Origin: Planctomycetaceae bacterium | Lineage (GTDB): Bacteria > Planctomycetota > Planctomycetia > Pirellulales > UBA1268 | Assembly: GCA_947453125.1 (NCBI GenBank) | Contig: CANGGC010000238.1 | Span: 1-5,341, forward strand | Direction: 5' to 3' | Length of the DNA: 5,341 nucleotides | Shown: one piece after another, positions 1 through 5,341 of the stretch | Position numbering within the stretch: the first letter of the stretch is position 1 | Layout: every line of letters begins with the position of its first letter | The notes under the pieces: model-generated | The model's input: the letters and a program-made list of their open reading frames with translations, nothing else | Databases searched by the model: none | Told to the model about the DNA's origin: nothing | Position numbers and translations under genes: made by a program

Positions 1-67
1 AGAGTTTCACTGTCAGCGGATGACGGCCGATGTTGTTCTCCGCGGTGGCCACCGCCACCGGCGCCCG
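1..67 (-). other. Start of a PKD-like domain in the dehydrogenase (truncated by window)
   Basis: Residues 473-494 read as RAPVAVATA, then an NNIGRHPLTVKL stretch. This matches the opening strand pattern of PKD domains (APVA, then G-x2-PLTV). Such domains are extracellular beta-sandwich modules often appended to planctomycete secreted enzymes. Only about 22 residues are visible, so the assignment depends on this short motif and on the clean end of the propeller just before it. Confidence 0.65.
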
Positions 68-1483
68 GTTGCCGCGGACATAGTCGATCCGCACGAGCCG
101 GGCGTTGGCATTCACTCCCCAGGTGTCGCCGTACTCGAGGAGATAGAGGGCCCCGTCGGTGCCGAACTGGAGGTCGATGGGCCGCGCGAACGGCCGGTCG
201 GGGAGGAACGACTCGATGCCGGCGACCCGCTGCTCGTCATCAAGTCGGACGACTTTGATCCAGTTCCGCGTCCACTCGTAGATGAACAGGCAGTTGTCGT
301 AGTGGGCGGGGAAGCGCGTCGGCGAGTCGAGATGGTCGGCCTCGTGATAGACCGGTCCCGCGCAGGCCGTCCGGCCCCCTTCCCCGAGTTCCGGGAACGC
401 CGCCGAGGCGCCGTAGGGATACCAGAGGAACGCGGAGCGCGCCGGAGGGAGGACGCTCGAGCCGGTATTGTTCGGTGAGGCGTTGACCGGTGCGGCCGCA
501 TCGAAGAGCGGCCCGACCGCCCCGGTGGCGAAGTCGTAATCGGCGTAGGCGAGGTTGTCCCCGATGAAGTACGGCCAGCCGAAATTGCCCGGCCCCTTCG
601 CCTGGTTGATCTCGTCATAGCCCCGTGGGCCACGCGGGCCCTCGCCGCCGGCGTCGGGGCCGACCTCCCCCCAATAGACCGTGCCGGTCTGCGAATCGAC
701 CGACATCCTCCAGGGATTACGGCAGCCCATGCAGTAGATCTCCGGCCGCCCCGAGGAGCCGTCGCGAGGGAACAGATTCCCCTCGGGGATCTCCACGCTG
801 CCGTCTGCACGGGGGCGGATGCGGAGGATCTTGCCGCTCAAAGATGCGGTGTTGGCCGATGACTTTTGTGCGTCCCAGGGGGCCTTCTCCGGGCGCTCGT
901 CGATCGGCGCGAAGCCCTGCGAGTCGCCATGGGGATGGGTGTTGTCGCCGGTGGCGATAAACAGGCAGCCATCGGGGCCGAAGGCGAGCGATCCGGCATG
1001 GTGGCAGCACTCCTTCCGTTGCTCCTGAAACTCGAGGAGCAGCTTCTCGGAGGCGAGATCGAGGAGGCCGTCACGGATCGTGAACCGACTGACGTGCTGC
1101 CCGTCGAAGTCGGGAGGGGAATACTGGAGAAAGACATGCCCGTTGTCGGCAAAGTGGGGATCGAGCGCCAGGCCGATGAGGCCATTCTCCTGGGCGGTCG
1201 TGACGTTCAGCTCACCGACCAGCCGCGGCTCGCGGGCATTCCTGTCGAGGGCGAGGAGCCGACCGCCGAACTCGATCCAGTAGACGGTGCCATCCGGGGC
1301 GACCGCCAGTTCCATCGGTTGCGTGAGTCCGGAAAGGAGGGTCGTCGCCTCGAAGCGGGCCGGGTCGAGGTCGGGCTCCGCCGCGAAGGCCGCAAGGGGC
1401 CAAAGTATCGCCGCGGCCGCCGCCAGCCAGCCCCCCACTCGCGTCCCCATCCGCCGTTCCAAACCCCGTCGTGCCATGCTCAT
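1..1483 (-). CDS. Exported PQQ-dependent glucose/sorbosone dehydrogenase with PKD-like C-terminal extension (3' end beyond window)
   Basis: Partial gene of 494 codons, with no stop before the window edge. The ATG at 1483 follows a purine-rich ribosome binding site; a second ATG at 1477 is also possible. Residues 1-35 look like a Sec signal peptide: an Arg-rich start, a hydrophobic stretch at 18-33, and cleavage near AFA-A at 34/35. Residues about 40-468 match the six-bladed beta-propeller GSDH family, which oxidises sugars or related alcohols with PQQ. Landmarks are ENGLIG at 99-104, CCHHAG at 159-164, FGPDG at 168-172, TGD at 178-180, GCRNPWR at 253-259, WGEVGPD at 271-277 and NFGWP at 300-304. 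By spacing against soluble glucose dehydrogenase, H161, D180 and R255 correspond to its His144, Asp163 and Arg228, while E99 replaces Gln76. Seven cysteines are visible in the mature part. From residue 473 (RAPVAVA, later PLTVKL) a PKD-like domain begins. No CxxCH haem site is present in the visible part. The substrate cannot be told. It follows ccsA by 16 bases, so it is probably co-transcribed. Confidence 0.88.
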   Translation of the reverse strand, partial: MSMARRGLERRMGTRVGGWLAAAAAILWPLAAFAAEPDLDPARFEATTLLSGLTQPMELAVAPDGTVYWIEFGGRLLALDRNAREPRLVGELNVTTAQENGLIGLALDPHFADNGHVFLQYSPPDFDGQHVSRFTIRDGLLDLASEKLLLEFQEQRKECCHHAGSLAFGPDGCLFIATGDNTHPHGDSQGFAPIDERPEKAPWDAQKSSANTASLSGKILRIRPRADGSVEIPEGNLFPRDGSSGRPEIYCMGCRNPWRMSVDSQTGTVYWGEVGPDAGGEGPRGPRGYDEINQAKGPGNFGWPYFIGDNLAYADYDFATGAVGPLFDAAAPVNASPNNTGSSVLPPARSAFLWYPYGASAAFPELGEGGRTACAGPVYHEADHLDSPTRFPAHYDNCLFIYEWTRNWIKVVRLDDEQRVAGIESFLPDRPFARPIDLQFGTDGALYLLEYGDTWGVNANARLVRIDYVRGNRAPVAVATAENNIGRHPLTVKL

Positions 1484-1499
1484 CGCCTCTCCCTCACAA
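1484..1499 (-). promoter_or_regulatory. Ribosome binding site in the ccsA-dehydrogenase gap
   Basis: The whole intergenic gap is 16 bases. Read on the minus strand it contains GAGGGAGAGG at 1495-1486, directly before the ATG at 1483. The 3' GAGG is only two bases from this ATG but eight bases from the second in-frame ATG at 1477. The 5' GAGGG sits better for the first ATG. The start is therefore ambiguous by two codons, with little effect on the signal peptide. The gap has no room for a terminator, which supports co-transcription with ccsA. Confidence 0.7.
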
Positions 1500-4181
1500 T
1501 CAGGCAGCCTTGACCGTCTCGGCCGCAGGCTGCCGGGTCTCGTTTTTCATCCGCCATCCGGCCGCGGCAAGAAGGACGAAGTTTGCCACGAGGAACGTGA
1601 AGAACTCCGTCTGGCCCCCCTGGCCGAAGCCATACGAATGGAGCCCCGCGCCGAGGAGGAAGTTGACGCCATACCACGACATCCCGATCACTGCCGCGCC
1701 GAGGACGGCGCCGGCAGCCAGACCGAAGTTGCCGATCCAGCCGGCATAGCGGCCGTGGAGGATCACGATGTACGCCAGCAGTGACACCAGTGCCCAGACT
1801 TCCTTCGGATCCCATCCCCAGAATCGCCCCCAGGAGACGTCGGCCCACAGGCCGCCGAGGATCGTGCCGGCTGCGAGGAGGATCACCGCCACCTGCATCG
1901 CTTTGTAGATGTAGCCAGCGAGTTCAACGCAGGCGTCTGGGGGCCGCGATCTGCCCCCGCTCCCCCGCTGATAGCTGCCGAAGAGATAGTGGCCCAGCGA
2001 CAGGATACCCAGGCCCCAGGCGAGAGCGCCGGCGGCGTAGCTCGAGACAATCGTGAGGACATGGATCGTGAGCCAGAAGTTGTCGCGCAGGACCGGCTGC
2101 AGCGGACTGAACTGCTTGCCTGGAATCGGGAAGAACCAGGCAATGAACGTCCCGGCGAAGGCCACCGCGGCGACGACGAGCCCGAACGACTTCCGCCGGT
2201 AAACCTCCGGCACCTCGGCGGCGAACGTCCCGCGCCGCCAGGAGGCCGGCACGCAGAAGAGCGACACGACGGTCGTGAGGATCACGCGAGGGAGATACCA
2301 CACTGCCGGGGCGAGCACCGACCAGCCGACGAGCCAGACAACGAGGTTGTTGAGGTTGGGAATGCTCCGGTCGATGTCGGTCTGCGGAAAGAGATTGATG
2401 ATCGTCCGCCCGCCTGCCGCGTACGGGGCCATCGCCAGGATCCAGAGGACCAGCGCCGAGAGGGCGACCCGGGGGAGAAAGAGGAGCCAGTTGATCGCTC
2501 CCCATCCGCGTGCTCCGCCGTGGAGCCGGCCGCGCGTCGAATCGAGGGGCGTCGCCTCGCCGGGGATCATCGAACCGAGGGGCGGGGGCACCGCCGTCAT
2601 CCGCCAGGCATCGCCCATGCCTGTGGCCATGATCGGCGCGAGAAGGAAGCAGAGCCCGAGGAAGGTGAGGAAGAAGGGGACGTAGATCACCGTCTCGTAC
2701 ATGTTCGTCACCGGCGCCCAGCCGGTGATCGCCACGCGTGAGGCGAAGGCCTGCGCCGTCCAGGCCAGCTGGAAGAGGAGGAGGAAAGTGGCCAGCCAGA
2801 ACAGCGGTACGCGTGCCCGGCCGATCGACACCGCATAGGCAGCCAGAGCGAGCAGCGCCGCCACCCACGACATCCGGAACGGATCGCCGACGTTGTAGGT
2901 CACTTCCCGCTTCGTACTCCCGACGGGCGGATAGGCGGTATGGCGGAGGAGATCGGCGTCGGGGCGTTCGATCGGCAGGCCCGAACGGAGGGGCTCGACC
3001 GCTTCCCCAAGGCTGCGGACCCGCGACGCGAGGTTTTCCGTCGCCGCTGCCACATCGGCCGGTCGCCCCAGGTCGGTGACCGGCGCCTTGACCGCCGTTG
3101 CCACCGTCTCGAACGCCGCCCGGATGCCACGGACCCGGTCGGCCGGATAGCCCGGGAGGAGATCGGGCTCGGCATCGAGGAGCGTCGGCCAGGCGAGCCA
3201 GGCCGGCATGTCGTCTTCCGTGCTCCGTTCTGCCTCCAGGGCGTCGGCGTGGAGGGCGGGCACCACATGGAGGCTGCCGCCATTGTCGTAGAGCGCCTCA
3301 CCGAGGGCCGAGAGCCGATCGCCGAGGCGACGGACGCCGCGGCGGATGTCGGCCGGGGCGTCGGCGGACACGGCCAGGGCATCGATCGTCTGCCGCAGCG
3401 TCGTCAGGCGGGGAAGCACGTCTGCGGTCGGGAATCGGGTCGAATTGCCCATCACCTCGGCGAGCCCCTGGAGAGCGCCGTCGACGTCGGTCGCCAGCGC
3501 CTGAGGGAGCTTCTCGCGGAGCGGCTTCCAGGTGGTGACCAGTTGCTCGAAAGTCCGCAGGAAGCGCGTCCGACCGACGGCATCGTCAGCGGCCCGGAAC
3601 ACGAGTTGACGCCAAGTGACGTAGGCCTGCCAGAGCTGCTCGACCTTGGCATCGACCCCCTCGGCCCGGAATTGCCGACCCTCCTTCGTCGCCTCGGTAC
3701 GGCGGCCGTCGAGATCGATGAGGCGTTGGCGGAGCGGCTCAGAGTCGGCCACGTCGGAGGGGGCCGCATACTTCAGGCGCACCCGCCCCTTGGGCGTTTC
3801 GGCAAACAGTTCGAGGCCGAGCAGCTTTCGCAGTTCCTCGTGCTCGGCAATCAGGAACGGAACATCCTCCCAGGCAGCCGGCCGGACGAGCCAGTCGAGG
3901 AGCAACTCGTCGGCATGCCACTTCGCCAGCGGCTCCCCGGTCACGACGGCAAGCTTCGGCTCCTGGACATGGCAGATCGTCTCGACATGCCGGCGCGCGA
4001 AGGTGTCCAGCGGCATGATCCGTCCGTCCTCGAGGACGGGGATCGATCGCCACGCGCCGAGGGAGGGAGAGAGCCCCGGCGCCGGCGGGGCGGCGCAGGC
4101 CGTGGCAGCCCCGATGGTAACCAGCGCCGCCGCGAAGAGGGCGCGGAGGCCTGCGATGGGTGGGATTCGGAGCGTGGTCAT
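1500..4181 (-). CDS. ccsA: System II cytochrome c biogenesis protein CcsA/ResC with long periplasmic N-terminal domain
   Basis: Complete 893-residue protein, predicted to be the haem-handling half of the ResB-CcsA cytochrome c synthetase in the cytoplasmic membrane. It begins with a signal-like hydrophobic stretch (10-30). A soluble region of about 400 residues follows, opening with DGRIMPLDTFAR at 52-63, helix-rich in the middle and ending in a TYN-x3-PF element at 428-435. About 11 hydrophobic segments come next: near 436-453, 457-478, 497-519, 563-588, 611-645, 666-685, 703-735, 761-780, 794-809, 814-839 and 857-877. Diagnostic CcsA features are NMYE at 493-496, H707 in the WLTIHV helix, the tryptophan-rich WWD segment at 776-794 (W779, W784, W788, W790, D791), H809 after it and H848 in LHSYGFG. 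The 102- and 39-residue spacings of the three histidines match the P-His1, TM-His2 and P-His2 haem ligands of CcsBA enzymes. The protein is far longer than the roughly 300-residue minimal CcsA. The ATG is supported by an SD site and overlaps the upstream ResB stop. Confidence 0.93.
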   Translation of the reverse strand: MTTLRIPPIAGLRALFAAALVTIGAATACAAPPAPGLSPSLGAWRSIPVLEDGRIMPLDTFARRHVETICHVQEPKLAVVTGEPLAKWHADELLLDWLVRPAAWEDVPFLIAEHEELRKLLGLELFAETPKGRVRLKYAAPSDVADSEPLRQRLIDLDGRRTEATKEGRQFRAEGVDAKVEQLWQAYVTWRQLVFRAADDAVGRTRFLRTFEQLVTTWKPLREKLPQALATDVDGALQGLAEVMGNSTRFPTADVLPRLTTLRQTIDALAVSADAPADIRRGVRRLGDRLSALGEALYDNGGSLHVVPALHADALEAERSTEDDMPAWLAWPTLLDAEPDLLPGYPADRVRGIRAAFETVATAVKAPVTDLGRPADVAAATENLASRVRSLGEAVEPLRSGLPIERPDADLLRHTAYPPVGSTKREVTYNVGDPFRMSWVAALLALAAYAVSIGRARVPLFWLATFLLLFQLAWTAQAFASRVAITGWAPVTNMYETVIYVPFFLTFLGLCFLLAPIMATGMGDAWRMTAVPPPLGSMIPGEATPLDSTRGRLHGGARGWGAINWLLFLPRVALSALVLWILAMAPYAAGGRTIINLFPQTDIDRSIPNLNNLVVWLVGWSVLAPAVWYLPRVILTTVVSLFCVPASWRRGTFAAEVPEVYRRKSFGLVVAAVAFAGTFIAWFFPIPGKQFSPLQPVLRDNFWLTIHVLTIVSSYAAGALAWGLGILSLGHYLFGSYQRGSGGRSRPPDACVELAGYIYKAMQVAVILLAAGTILGGLWADVSWGRFWGWDPKEVWALVSLLAYIVILHGRYAGWIGNFGLAAGAVLGAAVIGMSWYGVNFLLGAGLHSYGFGQGGQTEFFTFLVANFVLLAAAGWRMKNETRQPAAETVKAA
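1800..1856 (-). other. WWD haem-binding segment of CcsA (residues 776-794)
   Basis: The segment reads GGLWADVSWG followed by RFWGWDPKE. It is the tryptophan-rich signature of the CcsA/CcmC/CcmF haem-handling family, which presents haem at the outer face of the membrane. All expected aromatic residues and the aspartate D791 are intact. It is flanked by the predicted haem-ligand histidines H707 (2061-2063), H809 (1755-1757) and H848 (1638-1640). Confidence 0.92.
2886..4094 (-). other. Periplasmic N-terminal domain of CcsA (residues about 30-432)
   Basis: This region lies between the signal-like segment and the first core membrane helix, so it should be outside the cytoplasmic membrane. It starts with a conserved-looking DGR-x2-PLDT motif (residues 52-60), contains a single cysteine (C70, followed by H71), and from about 140 to 400 is rich in predicted amphipathic helices with many Arg, Glu, Leu and Ala. 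It ends with an YN-x3-PF element just before the membrane. From memory, the linkers of fused CcsBA proteins in Bacteroidota and epsilonproteobacteria carry similar DGR-x-KP-x-DT and YN elements. The function is unknown; binding of apocytochrome or ResB is a guess. Confidence 0.6.
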
Positions 4182-4191
4182 CGTGCACCTC
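4178..4191 (-). promoter_or_regulatory. ATGA stop-start overlap with ribosome binding site for ccsA
   Basis: On the minus strand the ccsA ATG (4181-4179) and the ResB stop TGA (4180-4178) share bases as ATGA. A GAGGTG Shine-Dalgarno sequence at 4191-4186 lies inside the end of the ResB gene, four bases before the ATG. This arrangement normally gives translational coupling. It suits two proteins that act as a complex. Confidence 0.8.
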
Positions 4192-5341
4192 GTGGTCGGT
4201 TGGCTGGGGCGTGCCCGGGCGCGCCACGCCGATCGCGTCGCTTGCCCGGTCGCGCAGCGGTATGGTCCCCCTCCGGTCCCGGCGGGATCGGTGCGGAGGC
4301 GTCGTCGCCGTCCTCGTCCTTCCGCCGTGGGCGGAAGAAGTAGGCCTTCATGTAAAACATCGTGAAGATCCCGGCGACGATCAAACTGCTGCCGAGATAC
4401 TTCACCCCCCGGCCGGGATCGTAATTGACGGTGAGCACCGAGGCCTCGAGGCGCTCCGGCTTCTCACGGGCGTTCTTCGTGAACTTCTCGTAGAGGTCGT
4501 CACCCGGCATCCAGGGCCCCATGAAGCTCTCCTGAAAGAGCCGGTAGGAGCGACCGCTGGCCGGATCGGAGAAGTCGACCGGGGCGTTCATCGTGATCGT
4601 CACCGGATCCTTGACGAGCGTCTTCCCTGAACGCGAGAGAAACTCGACGACACTCGAGAAGTGGGAGGCCTGACTCGTCCCGGGATCGAGCTTGCGTTCG
4701 AAATTGTCGAGCTTGATGTCGAAGCCGATATCGACGGCATCCGGAACCATCCGCACCGTCACGCTCCGCCGTGCCGCGGTGACGGTCGCTTCCTCCGTCG
4801 GCCCGGGGGCCTCGTTGATCGGTTGCACAGGGATGCCGGCCAGCCAGAACTCCTCCGCCTTGCCGTCGACCGTAAGCCGAATCCGGGCCGCCCGCCGCTT
4901 CGCCGAGGGGGGCTTCGCCTTGTCAAACGGCGCGGGAAGCGTGGCAATCTCGAGCTTGTCAGCGGGGAGAAAGCGATCGACGCGCATCTCGAGTTTGGCC
5001 CGCGGCATTTCGAAGGCCGGCACGGGGCTGCCGTCGATCGGCAGTTCGCCGCTGGTCACTTCGGGGGCCTGCCATCGCCGAAAGAGAAGACGATGGCCCC
5101 CCTTCCCTGCCGGCGACTGGATGACGTCGATCCGGCTGCGGGCCTTTCCCTGCATCCGTTCGGAGGCATCGGAGGTGTTCCGTTCGATCCACAGGGCGCC
5201 CTGGACGCCGGAGCGCGAGCCCTGGATCGAGACCTCCGGGAGATCGGCGAGAATCACCAGTTCCTCGTCGGTCCCTTCGGCGCCGCGACGAACCTTGAGC
5301 CTGGCAGCAGAAAGCTGATCGTTGAAGTCGGTCAGTTCGAC
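4178..5341 (-). CDS. resB: ResB/CcsB-like System II cytochrome c biogenesis protein, C-terminal part (5' end beyond window)
   Basis: The frame is open to the window edge, giving 387 visible residues with no true start here. A GTG at 5257 is in frame, but 28 coding-like codons precede it. ResB is the partner of CcsA in System II: it has a large periplasmic domain and is thought to guide the apocytochrome and haem for thioether bond formation. Visible residues 1 to about 312 are mostly beta-rich and soluble, fitting that domain. The family-like C-terminal signature is present: a TITMNAPVDF stretch, GRSYRLFQESF at about 263-273, then VLTVNYDPGRGVKYLG leading into one membrane helix at about 313-336 (4405-4334). 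A charged Arg/Asp/Pro-rich tail of about 51 residues follows and should be cytoplasmic. The N-terminal membrane helices, including the one that would carry the TM-His1 haem ligand, are outside the window. The stop overlaps the ccsA start. The alternative is another membrane-anchored beta-rich protein, but the neighbour and the YDPG-x-G-x3-LG motif make ResB much more likely. Confidence 0.85.
   Translation of the reverse strand, partial: VELTDFNDQLSAARLKVRRGAEGTDEELVILADLPEVSIQGSRSGVQGALWIERNTSDASERMQGKARSRIDVIQSPAGKGGHRLLFRRWQAPEVTSGELPIDGSPVPAFEMPRAKLEMRVDRFLPADKLEIATLPAPFDKAKPPSAKRRAARIRLTVDGKAEEFWLAGIPVQPINEAPGPTEEATVTAARRSVTVRMVPDAVDIGFDIKLDNFERKLDPGTSQASHFSSVVEFLSRSGKTLVKDPVTITMNAPVDFSDPASGRSYRLFQESFMGPWMPGDDLYEKFTKNAREKPERLEASVLTVNYDPGRGVKYLGSSLIVAGIFTMFYMKAYFFRPRRKDEDGDDASAPIPPGPEGDHTAARPGKRRDRRGAPGHAPANRPRGAR

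Noticed and set aside
112..810. A 232-codon minus-strand open frame at the left end
   Set aside because: It is a Ser/Arg/Pro-rich frame overlapping the GSDH propeller frame. The propeller frame is open from 1483 to the window edge and carries all the family motifs.
1..1483. A c-type haem site in the dehydrogenase
   Set aside because: The visible cysteines form CC and CMGC but none is followed by His in a CxxCH pattern. A cytochrome domain could still exist beyond the left edge.
1924..2868. A 314-codon minus-strand open frame overlapping the CcsA core
   Set aside because: It is out of frame with the intact CcsA, whose membrane helices and haem-ligand motifs run through this region. The alternative translation is Arg/Pro-rich with no membrane segments.
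4095..4097. C29 of CcsA as a lipoprotein acylation site
   Set aside because: The preceding residues (A-T-A before Cys) are a poor lipobox lacking Leu at -3, and a multi-helix membrane protein does not need a lipid anchor. A cleaved or retained signal helix is more likely.
2940..4343. A 467-codon open frame on the plus strand opposite ccsA
   Set aside because: It lies antisense to the well-supported CcsA and ResB coding sequence. Its translation is Arg/Gly/Glu-rich with no recognisable domain, as expected for a shadow frame in GC-rich DNA.
5255..5257. GTG as a start codon for the ResB-like gene
   Set aside because: The frame continues upstream to the window edge with ordinary coding sequence. 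There is no signal or membrane segment after the GTG, and ResB needs N-terminal membrane helices that must lie further upstream.
1..5341. Possible mobile element, defence system, CRISPR or phage content
   Set aside because: No transposase, integrase, direct repeats, tRNA or array-like repetition was seen. The three genes have uniform GC-rich composition and normal housekeeping or metabolic roles.

Overview
All coding capacity I can support in this window lies on the minus strand. It forms a compact run of three genes, read from right to left: the 3' part of a ResB-like gene, a complete ccsA/resC-like gene, and the 5' part of an exported glucose/sorbosone dehydrogenase-type gene. The first and last genes run off the window. 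The DNA is GC-rich with strong third-position GC bias. The protein types (separate ResB and CcsA with a very long periplasmic N-terminal region, and an ECCH-type PQQ sugar dehydrogenase with a PKD-like C-terminal extension) most resemble Planctomycetota, probably a Pirellulales-like organism. That placement rests on family resemblance, not on a search.

Layout from transcription upstream to downstream: 5341-4178 is the C-terminal 387 residues of ResB, ending in its last membrane helix and a charged tail. 4181-1500 is the 893-residue CcsA, whose ATG overlaps the ResB stop by four bases (ATGA). After a 16-base gap holding a purine-rich ribosome binding site, 1483-1 is the first 494 residues of the sugar dehydrogenase, cut just as a PKD-like repeat begins. 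No intergenic stretch exceeds 16 bases. I see no promoter, terminator, RNA gene, repeat array or mobile element.

ResB and CcsA together form the System II (Ccs) machine, which carries haem across the cytoplasmic membrane and attaches it to CxxCH motifs of c-type cytochromes. The CcsA here keeps all three expected histidines and the WWD motif, so it looks functional. The dehydrogenase is predicted to oxidise a sugar or related alcohol outside the cytoplasm with a PQQ-type cofactor. Sharing a transcript with cytochrome c maturation genes fits a c-type cytochrome as electron acceptor, but that link is inference.

I do not see an undescribed system such as a defence or mobile island. The most interesting points are internal to the proteins: a roughly 400-residue periplasmic domain in CcsA resembling the linker of fused CcsBA proteins, an apparent extra membrane block inside the CcsA core, and cysteines placed directly beside the predicted PQQ-contacting residues of the dehydrogenase.
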